64,000 nucleotides of DNA from Echinicola jeungdonensis. GTDB lineage: Bacteria > Bacteroidota > Bacteroidia > Cytophagales > Cyclobacteriaceae. The stretch covers positions 1,448,001-1,512,000 of the forward strand of contig NZ_JAUFQT010000001.1 of assembly GCF_030409905.1 (NCBI RefSeq), read 5' to 3'. The notes beneath the pieces are model-generated. The model did not search any database. It was not told where the DNA came from and worked only from the letters and a program-made list of their open reading frames with translations. Positions 1 through 8,498 of this stretch are shown here, piece by piece. Made by a program: the position numbers and the translations under genes. The number at the start of each line of letters is the position of its first letter. Within the stretch, counting starts at the first letter, position 1.

Positions 1-167
1 CCTGCAGCATTTTACCCTCTGAAAATCAATTTCAGGTTGAAGCCTTTTTGAAAAGTGAAAAAGGCAAGGAATTCGAACTCTTGGAAGAGCAGAAAGTTCT
101 GGCACATGAAAGTGGTTACGATGGATTTTATATTGCCAAATTAAAAAGATCCGAAACTTCCTCATGA
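1..167 (+). CDS. rsmB: RsmB/NOL1/NOP2-type rRNA cytosine-C5 methyltransferase, C-terminal end
   Basis: Reading frame 3 is open from the window edge to TGA at 165-167 and encodes about 54 residues. It starts with CSILPSEN and ends with a GYDGFYIAKLKR-like segment. That layout (a CS[I/L]-PSEN strand, then an acidic helix, then a final GxDGFY strand) is typical of the C-terminus of SAM-dependent 16S rRNA m5C methyltransferases. The catalytic and SAM-binding parts lie outside the window, so the exact target base (C967 or another) cannot be decided here. The gene reads in the same direction as guaB but is separated from it by about 600 non-coding bases. Confidence 0.65.
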   Translation, partial: CSILPSENQFQVEAFLKSEKGKEFELLEEQKVLAHESGYDGFYIAKLKRSETSS

Positions 168-331
168 ATCAATTTTGCTTGAACTGGTTTTAATGGACAA
201 CCCAAACAATATCCCCTTTCCATCCGGATTGAAGCATTACTTTCTCAATTCATCCATTTCCCCCACTATATGAATCCTTTTGGAAAGAGGACATTTATAA
301 ACAAGTATTAATCTAAAACCTTGGGCCAGGC

Positions 332-466
332 TTAATCTGACTTGAGGGAATTCAACAATACATTTCCCGCATACGCTATTTCCATGCTTGGGTCCAACAA
401 ACTGGCCTTTAAATTGGAGGTGATTTTTTGCTCAACTTCTTTTTCAATTTGAACTGCATTTGCCAT
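332..466 (-). CDS. possible 44-residue small ORF, unknown
   Basis: Within the 613-base gap between the methyltransferase end and guaB, the minus strand holds an ATG-to-TAA frame of 45 codons. It starts MANAVQIEKEVEQK and ends with VLLNSLKSD. The composition (alternating charged and hydrophobic residues, an amphipathic N-terminus) looks more protein-like than random AT-rich sequence. There is no recognised domain and no clear promoter. It could be a small protein, a remnant of a decayed gene, or chance. The rest of 168-700 shows nothing I recognise. Confidence 0.22.
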   Translation of the reverse strand: MANAVQIEKEVEQKITSNLKASLLDPSMEIAYAGNVLLNSLKSD

Positions 467-715
467 CTCCTAAGAAACTCTATGAAAATGGGGGCGGTTT
501 GAGGAAACTTCTAAGTATTTTGAAGAATTTTTGAAAATTGTAGGAAATAAATAAACAGGGTAAATGAAAACCAAAATCACCTCCCAACCAATAAGCATTT
601 TGAATTTTAATGGTTTTACACAATCAAACGAATATTTGAAATCCTTGTGATTCCAAAGAATATTCCATGGTCAGGAAAATTTTTGTAAAAAATTTAAAGA
701 ATTTTTCCTTTCCCA

Positions 716-747
716 TTGATTCTCGTCTAAAAATGTTTGTATCTTTG
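716..747 (+). promoter_or_regulatory. Bacteroidota-type promoter of guaB
   Basis: TTG at 716-718 is followed after 21 bases by TATCTTTG at 740-747, matching the Bacteroidota sigma-A consensus (TTG, 19-21 bases, TAnnTTTG). It would start transcription about 25-30 bases before the guaB ATG at 781. Confidence 0.6.
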
Positions 748-780
748 ACGGGCAAATAGGGTGACTTAACCAAATTTGCC

Positions 781-2259
781 ATGAATCTAAACACGGATAA
801 ATTCCTCTTTGAAGCACTCACTTACGATGATGTGCTATTGGTACCGGGATACTCAGAAGTATTACCGCGCGACACCAACACTTCCACACAGCTTACTAAA
901 AAAATCAGGTTAAACATTCCTCTGGTTTCCGCCGCCATGGATACAGTTACCGAGGCGGAATTGGCCATTGCAATTGCCCTGGAAGGCGGCTTGGGCTTTA
1001 TTCATAAGAATATGCCCATCGAAAAACAGGCTGCCCAGGTAAAAAAGGTAAAACGATCTCAAAGCGGCATGATCCTGGATCCTATTGTCCTGGAAAATGA
1101 CGCCAAGGTAAAAGATGCAGAAGCCATAATGAGGGAATTCAGCATTGGCGGAATTCCTGTGGTGGATGAAAAAAGAAACCTTAAAGGCATCATCACCAAC
1201 CGGGATTTGAGGTTTATCAAGGACCAAAACAAGCCCATCAAGGATATCATGACCTCTGAGGATCTGATCACTGCCAAAGCAGGAATTACCCTCGAGGAAG
1301 CCGAAGAGATTTTGCAGGAGTATAAAATCGAAAAACTCCCCATAATAGATGAAAACAGCAAGCTTACCGGCTTGATCACCTATAAAGATATCCTGAAAAG
1401 GAGGGACAAACCCAATGCCTGCAAGGATGAATATGGCAGGCTAAGAGTGGGTGCCGCTGTAGGGGTAACTGCAGACATTCAAGACAGGGTGCAAGCCTTG
1501 GTGAATGCCGGGGTGGATGTAGTATCTATCGATACAGCTCATGGACATTCCAAAGGTGTGATCGAAACCTGTAAAAAGATCAAAGAACTGTTTCCTGACC
1601 TGGAAGTGATTGTTGGCAATATTGCCACACCCGAAGGAGCCCTAGCACTTGCAGAAGCAGGAGCAGATGCGGTTAAGGTAGGGGTAGGTCCGGGAAGTAT
1701 CTGTACCACCAGGGTGATTGCCGGTGTAGGCCTTCCCCAGTTATCAGCAGTATTTGAATGTGCTAAAGCCCTGAAAGGGACTAATGTACCCCTTATCGCA
1801 GACGGAGGTATCCGATATTCCGGAGACCTGGTAAAAGCCATAGCTGCTGGAGCAAGTTCCATAATGATTGGTTCCCTGCTGGCAGGAACTGAGGAAGCCC
1901 CAGGAGAAATGATCATTTACCAAGGCCGAAAATTCAAGACTTACCGGGGAATGGGATCATTGGAAGCCATGGAATCAGGATCCAAAGACCGGTATTTCCA
2001 GGATGCAGAGGACAATATCAAAAAACTTGTACCGGAAGGCATTGTAGGCAGGGTACCTTTCAAAGGATTGGTAGCTGAAGTTCTTTACCAAATGGTAGGA
2101 GGCTTGCAGGCAGGTATGGGGTATTGTGGCACCAAAACCGTAGTAGACCTTCAAGAAAACGGCAAATTTGTTAAAATTACTGCGGCAGGTGTCTATGAAT
2201 CTCACCCCCACGATATCAGCGTGACACGAGAAGCGCCTAATTATAGTGCAAAAATGTAA
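781..2259 (+). CDS. guaB: IMP dehydrogenase
   Basis: Catalyses the NAD-dependent oxidation of IMP to XMP, the committed step of GMP synthesis in the cytoplasm. The 492-residue protein has the full family layout. It opens with a TIM-barrel segment ([13 protein letters not shown]), followed by a tandem CBS (Bateman) insert at about residues 95-205. The catalytic loop [13 protein letters not shown] has the nucleophilic cysteine near residue 308. The phosphate-binding GGIRYSGD and the mobile flap [10 protein letters not shown] come after it. Length matches normal bacterial IMPDHs. A clear promoter lies just upstream and a strong hairpin terminator just after the stop, so it is probably monocistronic. 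Confidence 0.97.
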   Translation: MNLNTDKFLFEALTYDDVLLVPGYSEVLPRDTNTSTQLTKKIRLNIPLVSAAMDTVTEAELAIAIALEGGLGFIHKNMPIEKQAAQVKKVKRSQSGMILDPIVLENDAKVKDAEAIMREFSIGGIPVVDEKRNLKGIITNRDLRFIKDQNKPIKDIMTSEDLITAKAGITLEEAEEILQEYKIEKLPIIDENSKLTGLITYKDILKRRDKPNACKDEYGRLRVGAAVGVTADIQDRVQALVNAGVDVVSIDTAHGHSKGVIETCKKIKELFPDLEVIVGNIATPEGALALAEAGADAVKVGVGPGSICTTRVIAGVGLPQLSAVFECAKALKGTNVPLIADGGIRYSGDLVKAIAAGASSIMIGSLLAGTEEAPGEMIIYQGRKFKTYRGMGSLEAMESGSKDRYFQDAEDNIKKLVPEGIVGRVPFKGLVAEVLYQMVGGLQAGMGYCGTKTVVDLQENGKFVKITAAGVYESHPHDISVTREAPNYSAKM

Positions 2260-2276
2260 GAGTCACTTAAAAAAAT

Positions 2277-2318
2277 CCATAAAAAAAGGCTGCATTATTT
2301 AGCAGCCTTTTTTTATGG
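2277..2318. terminator. bidirectional intrinsic terminator
   Basis: A near-perfect palindrome with GGCTGC (2288-2293) pairing with GCAGCC (2302-2307), flanked by an A-run on the left and a T-run on the right. It sits between the convergent guaB and FKBP operon and can end transcription from both sides. Confidence 0.85.
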
Positions 2319-2370
2319 ATTTTAAACCAACAAAGGATTTTTAATTACATCAAGATCCAAAATATTGAAC

Positions 2371-2952
2371 TTAATCCATACCCAGAAAATCAATTTCAAA
2401 CACCAACACAGAATTAGCGGGTATTAATCCTCTTTCAGAGTCCTGATAAGCGTAAGGGGAAGGAACAATAATTACCCCTTTTGCACCACTTCTCAATTTT
2501 TTTATACCAATACTAAATCCCCGGATTGCAGCACCTGTAGTCTGGCTATCCACCACAAATTGGAAAGGGCGATACTCATCCCCTTCTTCATGGAGGTCAT
2601 TTTCTTTGGCCACAGCTTCAATATTGGTATCAAAAACAGTACCGTCCAGCAGCTTACCGACATAATCCAAATAAACCACATTTCCACCAGTAGGCCTGGA
2701 AGCATTTCCCTCTTCCTGAACGATTACTACGACCCCTGTTTCATCATGAATCCTGTATAGGCTGTCATATTCGGCAGTTTCAAGGAATTCAGCAATCTTA
2801 ACACTATCCTGTTTTAGATTTCCCTCAAAATCATACACTGGCCCTCTATCAAATGGATTGCTGCTCTCGCAGGATGCCAATATCCCTAATACCAGCACAA
2901 CCAATATACTCCAAAATATTTGTCTTAATTTATTCATTGGTATCTTCTTCAT
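2371..2952 (-). CDS. FKBP-type peptidyl-prolyl isomerase lipoprotein (copy 1)
   Basis: Probable periplasmic, lipid-anchored peptidyl-prolyl cis-trans isomerase or chaperone. The N-terminus is a lipoprotein signal with lipobox LASC, followed by an FKBP domain over about residues 85-193 (LDYVGKLLDGTVFDTN, SPYAYQ, NSVLVFEIDFLGMD). The position that is usually VIPGW is AIRGF here, so the active-site tryptophan is replaced by Phe. Last gene of a leftward operon. The frame starts inside the end of the upstream FKBP gene, with a 23-base overlap, or 8 bases if the second Met at 2937 is used, which suggests translational coupling. A client-binding role without strong isomerase activity is possible. 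Confidence 0.85.
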   Translation of the reverse strand: MKKIPMNKLRQIFWSILVVLVLGILASCESSNPFDRGPVYDFEGNLKQDSVKIAEFLETAEYDSLYRIHDETGVVVIVQEEGNASRPTGGNVVYLDYVGKLLDGTVFDTNIEAVAKENDLHEEGDEYRPFQFVVDSQTTGAAIRGFSIGIKKLRSGAKGVIIVPSPYAYQDSERGLIPANSVLVFEIDFLGMD

Positions 2953-3523
2953 TAATTTTCACTTCCAAAAGATGGACATCGAAGATCAAAACAGAATGGG
3001 GTGGAATTACTCCCAAGTCCCTGCTCCCATATCCCCATATGGAAGGAATAAATACTTTGGCCACATCCCCTTTTTCCATCTTTGATAATGCAAACTCAAA
3101 ACCAGATACGAGCCTATCATTTTGCCCATCTCCGAGAAATTTCAAGTGTAAGGGAGCATAATTTCTATTTGAATTGTAAATGCCCTCCTCCTTGGCCACT
3201 TCTTCATTTGAAGTATCAAATACGGTTTCATCCAAAAGGGATCCTGTATAATCTACTTTTATGGAATCTCCTTTTTCTGGATTTATTCCACTTTCAGAAA
3301 TTGATTCCCAAAATATAATAATACTAGATTTCTCATCTCTATATTCACTGACCCTGTCAATGGAATGATCATCCAGGTACTCTTCTATTTTTTTTAATTC
3401 CTTTTGATGAATTTCTTCCGGGGTTTCTATTTCCGAAAGACAAGAAGAAAGCAGCCCAAAACATTGGACTGCTATTATCAATCTTAAAAGCCGGTGAAAA
3501 GGTTTATTTTTCAGCTTTTTCAA
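2930..3523 (-). CDS. FKBP-type peptidyl-prolyl isomerase lipoprotein (copy 2)
   Basis: A 197-residue paralogue of the neighbouring FKBP genes. It has a lipoprotein signal with lipobox LSSC near residue 28, a charged linker, then an FKBP fold (VDYTGSLLDETVFDTS, IPSIWGYG, HSVLIFDVHLLEVK). The VIPGW segment of active FKBPs is replaced by LVSGF, so this copy also lacks the conserved Trp. It overlaps the downstream gene by its last codons and the upstream FKBP gene by 20 bases, so the three are translated from one message. Function as a periplasmic folding factor is inferred from the family. Confidence 0.85.
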   Translation of the reverse strand: MKKLKNKPFHRLLRLIIAVQCFGLLSSCLSEIETPEEIHQKELKKIEEYLDDHSIDRVSEYRDEKSSIIIFWESISESGINPEKGDSIKVDYTGSLLDETVFDTSNEEVAKEEGIYNSNRNYAPLHLKFLGDGQNDRLVSGFEFALSKMEKGDVAKVFIPSIWGYGSRDLGVIPPHSVLIFDVHLLEVKINEEDTNE

Positions 3524-4460
3524 CGTCTTTTACTTCTACGTCAAATACCAGAACAGAGTTTGGTTTGATCACCTTACCGGCTTGTCTTGGACCATAGGCC
3601 AATGGAGAAGGAATCAACAATTTTGCTTTGGCTCCATTTTTCAATAACTGAAGTCCTTCATCCCAACCTGGGATGACCCTTCCTTTACCAACAGGAACTT
3701 GGAAAGGCTCATAGTTTCTGTTTTCTTGGAAAATTTCATTTTCTTTGGCAATCGACTCAAGGCTGGTATCAAAGATAGTACCGTCCAAAACGTACCCTGT
3801 ATAATCTACAGTTACCTTGTCTCCTTCACTGATTTCTTCTCCTTTACCTTCTTTCTCGATAATGTAGAAAAGCCCGGATTCAGTTTTAGTGGCATTCAGA
3901 TCCTTTTCAGCCATATAATCCTGAATGGTTTTGATATCCTTGGCCAATTGTTCTTCAGCTTCTTTTTCCCGTTTCATACGTTGTTTTTCGGAAACCTCAG
4001 CCATAAAGTCCTTCATCTCATCCTCATTCAAGACATCTACCACTCCGATGTTTAAGGTGATATTTTCTTCTTGTTTCAAGAAAGGTGGCACATTCATTTC
4101 TCCAAATACTTTGGCAGCGGTAGTAGTAAACTGGATGCTGTCCCCATTTTTAAGCCCCATAAAAATTTCGTCCACACCTGGTCTTACTTTGGTGGTGTCG
4201 TAATTTTTTATGGTATCATTATATTGCATATAGGCTGGGGCTCCATTTTCAATGCTGGAAAGGAAAATGGAATCATTGGCATTTTTCTTTGCAGTAAAAT
4301 TGTAAATGATAAACTGGCCATTTTCCGGTTTCTCACTTCCCTCATTAAGGTAAGTGTATTCGGTGCCGTCTTCTGTGGTTTTGGTCTTGTTACACGCAAC
4401 CATCGCTACGGATGCAACCAGCACCCCAGCGGACAATACTAAACTTTTAATGTTTTTCAT
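3504..4460 (-). CDS. two-domain FKBP-type peptidyl-prolyl isomerase lipoprotein (copy 3)
   Basis: A 318-residue lipoprotein (lipobox VACN near residue 23). Residues about 45-150 form a degenerate FKBP-like domain. Residues about 150-190 are a Lys/Glu-rich, probably coiled-coil linker. Residues about 205-312 form a canonical FKBP domain with VDYTGYVLDGTIFDTS, RVIPGWDEGL and SPLAYGPRQ. This is the only one of the three FKBPs that keeps the active-site Trp, so it is the likely active isomerase. It overlaps the NrnA-like gene upstream by 14 bases and the next FKBP gene by 20 bases, so all four form one tightly packed operon. Confidence 0.9.
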   Translation of the reverse strand: MKNIKSLVLSAGVLVASVAMVACNKTKTTEDGTEYTYLNEGSEKPENGQFIIYNFTAKKNANDSIFLSSIENGAPAYMQYNDTIKNYDTTKVRPGVDEIFMGLKNGDSIQFTTTAAKVFGEMNVPPFLKQEENITLNIGVVDVLNEDEMKDFMAEVSEKQRMKREKEAEEQLAKDIKTIQDYMAEKDLNATKTESGLFYIIEKEGKGEEISEGDKVTVDYTGYVLDGTIFDTSLESIAKENEIFQENRNYEPFQVPVGKGRVIPGWDEGLQLLKNGAKAKLLIPSPLAYGPRQAGKVIKPNSVLVFDVEVKDVEKAEK

Positions 4461-5487
4461 TGACTAACTCTAGTTGATTTAATAATCTATCTTGGTTCTC
4501 TTTTATTAATTTTTCAAACTTCTCAAGGGTTTCTTTTAAGGTAAGGTCGGACTTTCCTCCTGCGGCATTTTTATGTCCCCCACCATTAAAGTATTTGGCG
4601 GCAAATTTATTTACCGCTATATCCTCGGTAGAACGGAAAGAAATTTTCACAGCTTCTTTTCGCTCGGTAAATAAAGCTGCAATTTTGATTCCATCCAAGG
4701 ACAAGGCATAATTGACCAGGCCTTCGGTATCCCCTGTTTGGGAATCATATTTTTTTAGGTCCTTTTTGCTAATCCAAAAATAGGCTGTATTCAGCTCATT
4801 GAGAATTACCAACCTTCTGCTTAGAGCGAAGCCAATAAATTTGAGCCTGTTGACCGAATTGGTATCATATATTAGGCGGGAAATTTTGGCATTGTCAGCC
4901 CCAAGTCCGATCAGCTCCGCGGTGACTAGGTGAACATGTTTTGTTGTATTCGGATGTTTGAAACCTCCGGTATCCGTCATAATCCCTGAATAAAGGCATT
5001 CAGCAATGTCCTCATCGATTAGTTTTTTATCCCCAATCTTTACGATAAGGTCATAAACCAATTCGCAAGTGGCAGCAGCTTGGGTACTCCAATACCTGAA
5101 ATCCGCAAAATCTTCAGGATCCTGGTGATGGTCAATATTAACCTTAAAGGCCTGGGACCTCCGTACCATTTCTCCAAGCTCATTGATCCTGCTCAGGCAA
5201 GAAAAATCAAGGCAAATGATGATTTCAGCCTGATTCACACGCTTGACAATTTCTTTCTTGTGGTTTTCCTCCTCAAAATTCAACACCTCATCATTCCCTT
5301 TCATCCAATAAAGAAATGAAGGGTAATCAGAAGGAGTCACCACCGTCACTTCATGGTTTTTCTTCACCAGGTAATTGGCCATCCCCAATGAGGAACCCAA
5401 TGCATCAGCATCAGGTTTATGATGGGTCGTAATGACTATTTTTTTTGGTGAATTCAGAAGTTTTTTAAATGACTCTAATGCTATCAT
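4447..5487 (-). CDS. DHH/DHHA1 phosphoesterase, NrnA-like oligoribonuclease/pAp phosphatase
   Basis: Likely a cytoplasmic Mn-dependent phosphodiesterase that degrades nano-RNA and/or dephosphorylates 3'-phosphoadenosine 5'-phosphate. Seen in the 346-residue sequence are the first metal-binding motif TTHHKPDADALGSS, the DHH motif IDHHQD at about residues 118-123, a MTDTGGF motif, and the C-terminal DHHA1 signature FNGGGHKNAAGG. Length and order match NrnA proteins, which replace Orn in Bacteroidota. First gene of the FKBP operon; its stop overlaps the following FKBP start. The link with the FKBP lipoproteins is positional only. Confidence 0.9.
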   Translation of the reverse strand: MIALESFKKLLNSPKKIVITTHHKPDADALGSSLGMANYLVKKNHEVTVVTPSDYPSFLYWMKGNDEVLNFEEENHKKEIVKRVNQAEIIICLDFSCLSRINELGEMVRRSQAFKVNIDHHQDPEDFADFRYWSTQAAATCELVYDLIVKIGDKKLIDEDIAECLYSGIMTDTGGFKHPNTTKHVHLVTAELIGLGADNAKISRLIYDTNSVNRLKFIGFALSRRLVILNELNTAYFWISKKDLKKYDSQTGDTEGLVNYALSLDGIKIAALFTERKEAVKISFRSTEDIAVNKFAAKYFNGGGHKNAAGGKSDLTLKETLEKFEKLIKENQDRLLNQLELVNEKH

Positions 5488-5634
5488 CTACGTAATTTTG
5501 GTCGCACTTTTCACAGCACACAAGATGCAAATGTCCACATTATTTTTTAAAATTCCCAATTTCCATAAACCGCTAAAAACGAACAACATACAGCTTTAAT
5601 AAGCCAATTAATGCATACTTTCCATGAAAAACAC

Positions 5635-5642
5635 TAATTTTG
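5635..5642 (+). promoter_or_regulatory. -7 element upstream of ndk
   Basis: TAATTTTG fits TAnnTTTG and lies 38 bases before the ndk ATG, giving a leader of about 30 bases. The matching -33 TTG is not evident, so this is a half-site call. Confidence 0.45.
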
Positions 5643-5680
5643 AAACCGAAAGTTAAACCAAAGCATATAAACAAATTCAA

Positions 5681-6103
5681 ATGGCAAGTAACAGAACATT
5701 TACGATGATCAAGCCTGATGCCTTTGGCGAAGGCAATTCAGGTGCGATCCTAAAAATGATTGAAGAAGCAGGTTTTAAAATTGTGGCCATCAAAGCCACC
5801 AGGTTATCTGCTAAATTGGCAGGTAAATTTTATGCCGTCCACAAGGAAAGGCCTTTTTATAATGACCTTTGCAACTACATGTCCTCCGGTCCTATAATTG
5901 CTGCCATTTTAGAAAAAGACAATGCAGTGGAAGATTTTAGAAAACTGATCGGTGCCACCAATCCTGAAGAAGCCGCTGAAGGAACTATCAGAAAGCTTTA
6001 TGCTAAGTCTATTGAAGCCAATGCAGTTCATGGCTCCGACTCTGACGAAAATGCTGCTATTGAAGGGGGCTTCTTCTTCAACCAATTTGAAATCCAGTCA
6101 TAA
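5681..6103 (+). CDS. ndk: nucleoside diphosphate kinase
   Basis: Transfers the gamma phosphate from ATP to nucleoside diphosphates through a phosphohistidine. The 140-residue protein has the family start ([10 protein letters not shown]), the substrate-binding segment RPFYNDL, and the active-site motif [12 protein letters not shown] with the nucleophilic His at about residue 117. Length is normal for bacterial Ndk. It is transcribed alone, away from the NrnA/FKBP operon, and is followed by a GC-rich terminator. Confidence 0.97.
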   Translation: MASNRTFTMIKPDAFGEGNSGAILKMIEEAGFKIVAIKATRLSAKLAGKFYAVHKERPFYNDLCNYMSSGPIIAAILEKDNAVEDFRKLIGATNPEEAAEGTIRKLYAKSIEANAVHGSDSDENAAIEGGFFFNQFEIQS

Positions 6104-6133
6104 TCTTATTGGATCTTTTTGGAAATGACTTTG

Positions 6134-6168
6134 AAAAGGCCCCGGGTTAGACGGGGCCTTTTTTTTAT
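6134..6168 (+). terminator. intrinsic terminator of ndk
   Basis: AAGGCCCC (6136-6143) pairs with GGGGCCTT (6153-6160) around a 9-base loop and runs directly into a T-tract. Confidence 0.9.
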
Positions 6169-6269
6169 TCATTTTTTTATTGGTCTGTGAGGAGAAAGGC
6201 CAAGGATTAGAATCTACCTACGGTAGTCTGGTTGTGAAACTGTCTAAACTACCTTCGAACAGGCAGTTT

Positions 6270-6315
6270 GTCGAAAGCCGAATGGTGAAGGCCGAATATT
6301 GAAGGCCAAAAGCGA
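6270..6315. repeat. degenerate GCCGAA/GAAGGCC short repeats
   Basis: Three imperfect units of about 13-14 bases (AGCCGAATGGTGA, AGGCCGAATATTGA, AGGCCAAAAGCGA) follow each other in the non-coding gap between ndk and the membrane protein gene. They look like a short extragenic repeat family. Nothing else is recognisable in 6169-6502. Confidence 0.4.
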
Positions 6316-6502
6316 AAATATGAATCCAAAAATGCGATGATACTTCTAAAGAAAGTTGCTGTAAAGATTTTTTCTAGATACTAAAACCTTGATACTCAAC
6401 ACAGCAGCTTTCCTCTTTATACTTGATTCTTGGTTGTATAATACAACTAGTTAACTTCCCAACAAGGAACAATCTCATATCTCCCACCTCAATTCTCTCC
6501 CA

Positions 6503-7564
6503 TCATGCTTCTTCCCTTTTCTTTGAAAAGAACACCTGTCTGATCCACCTGGGCAAGAAGATGGCCCCTAAAAACAAGTAGGGATAATAAGAGAACATCC
6601 TCCACAAAATACTAGTCACGAAGGTGTAATTGGTCAAAAATTCGTTGAAAAACTGGGCAAAGAAAAACTCTGCGGTACCACTGCTCCCTGGTGTAGGGGA
6701 TATCATCATGACAATCCACATGATGATCTGCCTGGCAAAGACGATGACATGGTCTATCAAACTGAGTGATTCGTATGCAGAAATCAAGGCATTCAGCATC
6801 AAATAGCGGGAAGACCAAATAAAAATAGTTGAAGAAATAATCAGGAGCCAATATTTGGCAGATTTGCCCTGTAATTCCTTAGAAGATTCCATGATTTGGT
6901 TGCCGTATTCCCCGGCATTATATTTCCATTTCTTGATCCAGCGAATGCTAAATATTTTTAACAACACCCACTTGAAAACCCTTGGCCTATAAAACAGGGC
7001 CGCAGCCATAACCATACTGTACAAAGCGTACAGTGAATAGCTAAACCAGAAAATATATTGAAGGCTGTTTTCTAGTCTTAATTCCAGCACTTTACTGTCC
7101 GGGAAAATACTTCCTTGGGCAAAAAACAGGACTATTGGGGCTCCGATGACAAAAAACAAATTGTCCATAATGGCAGTCAACATCACAAAAGCAATGGATT
7201 TTCCCAGCTTGATCCCCTCTTTATGTAAGATAAAGACCGCTACCGCCGTGCCCCCCACAATGGAAGGCGTCACCGCAGAGGCAAATTCCCATAAAATAAT
7301 TACATAAATGGATCTTATCCAAGTAAGTCTTTTGTCTGTAATCTCCCTTATTCGAAAAACATAGCCAGCATCCCGCATAAAGATTACCAGGATGGCAATG
7401 CATATGGAAAGGGAAGAAGCATCAAATACACTTCGCAAGTCGGCCTTTTTGATGGAAGGGTCAGTATAAAACATCAAAAAAACAATCCCCAAGCCGATCA
7501 GCACCGGAATCCAAACTTTATTAGGATTGAGTGTTTTAAAAATCTCTTTATTATCTAACCTCAT
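6503..7564 (-). CDS. UPF0104 / LPG-synthase-type flippase domain membrane protein
   Basis: A 353-residue integral membrane protein with about seven to eight hydrophobic segments and the family landmark SPTPGSSGTAEFFF near residue 295. This corresponds to the lysylphosphatidylglycerol synthase transmembrane (UPF0104) family. Stand-alone members lack the synthase domain; lipid transport is suggested for the family, but the substrate here is unknown. It starts 5 bases after the scpA stop and is co-transcribed with it; that pairing gives no clear functional hint. Confidence 0.85.
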   Translation of the reverse strand: MRLDNKEIFKTLNPNKVWIPVLIGLGIVFLMFYTDPSIKKADLRSVFDASSLSICIAILVIFMRDAGYVFRIREITDKRLTWIRSIYVIILWEFASAVTPSIVGGTAVAVFILHKEGIKLGKSIAFVMLTAIMDNLFFVIGAPIVLFFAQGSIFPDSKVLELRLENSLQYIFWFSYSLYALYSMVMAAALFYRPRVFKWVLLKIFSIRWIKKWKYNAGEYGNQIMESSKELQGKSAKYWLLIISSTIFIWSSRYLMLNALISAYESLSLIDHVIVFARQIIMWIVMMISPTPGSSGTAEFFFAQFFNEFLTNYTFVTSILWRMFSYYPYLFLGAIFLPRWIRQVFFSKKREEA

Positions 7565-7569
7565 ACGAA

Positions 7570-8316
7570 CTATTCCGGATTTTCTTCAGTCTTCTCTACC
7601 CAAAAATTGTTGAATCCCTCCCCCAGTTTGAGGGTAACTTGGGACAGTTGCAAAAGCTCCAAAATGGCCAGGAAGGTATAAATCACAAATATTTTGTCAG
7701 GCTTGTAAGCAATAAAATCTGTAAACGCCATGCGACGTTTTAAACCTATCCGCTCCAGAACAAAGTTTTTTTGCTGGTCAATGGTATAAGGATACTGAAC
7801 AACAGTATGTTTGGTATCATCAGTTCTTGAAGAATATTTGGCCATGACACGCTGAAAAACCTTTAAAATTTTGTAAAGGTCCAAATCCTGGATTTCCCGC
7901 TCCACATCTTCAGTTTTGCTCAGCTCCTTCAGTTCTTCCTGAATATTCCCTCTTTTTTTCTTAGAAAGCCGGTTTTCCTCCAAATCGGACAGCTCCCCGA
8001 TCACTGATTTGTACTTTTTATATTCCAGTAAATGTCTGATCAGCTCCTCCCGGGGGTCAATTTCCTCCCCATTCTCATCCAACTCCGGCCTGGGAATCAA
8101 CATTTTGGATTTTATTTTCATCAATGAAGCCGCCACCAATATAAATTCACTTGCCACTTCAATCTCCATTTTTTCCAACCGATGTATGTAATCAAGGAAA
8201 TCAAGGGTGATTTTGGAGATGGGAATATCATAAATATCCAATTCGTCCCGCTCAATAAAGAACAGCAAAAGATCGAAAGGTCCTTCAAAAAGCGGTAATT
8301 TGATTTCGAAACTCAC
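7570..8316 (-). CDS. scpA: segregation and condensation protein A (kleisin)
   Basis: Kleisin subunit of the SMC-ScpAB condensin that organises and segregates the chromosome. The 248-residue protein opens with the diagnostic FEGPFDLLLFFIERDELDIYD-like helix (about residues 10-30; SMC-neck and ScpB contacts), followed by a helical region and an acidic linker. It ends in a winged-helix region (FLAILELLQLSQVTL) that binds the SMC head. Length is normal. Neither smc nor scpB is in the window. It is followed within 5 bases by the UPF0104 gene. Confidence 0.93.
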   Translation of the reverse strand: MSFEIKLPLFEGPFDLLLFFIERDELDIYDIPISKITLDFLDYIHRLEKMEIEVASEFILVAASLMKIKSKMLIPRPELDENGEEIDPREELIRHLLEYKKYKSVIGELSDLEENRLSKKKRGNIQEELKELSKTEDVEREIQDLDLYKILKVFQRVMAKYSSRTDDTKHTVVQYPYTIDQQKNFVLERIGLKRRMAFTDFIAYKPDKIFVIYTFLAILELLQLSQVTLKLGEGFNNFWVEKTEENPE

Positions 8317-8498
8317 TGGATACTATTTATTTTGTATTATTTTTGCGGTCAAATTGAATTCAAAGATATTACATATATACAAAATTCAAGGTGTGACCGT
8401 TCAAAATCAATAAGAATTCTTATTGAGAAAAAGATTGGCTATATTAAAACAAAAGAATTGGGTCGGAGTTATCTAATTCTAAACACGACAATGGCATA

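Noticed and set aside
6270..6315. CRISPR array
   Set aside because: Only about three degenerate 13-base units without spacers of equal length, and no cas genes in the window.
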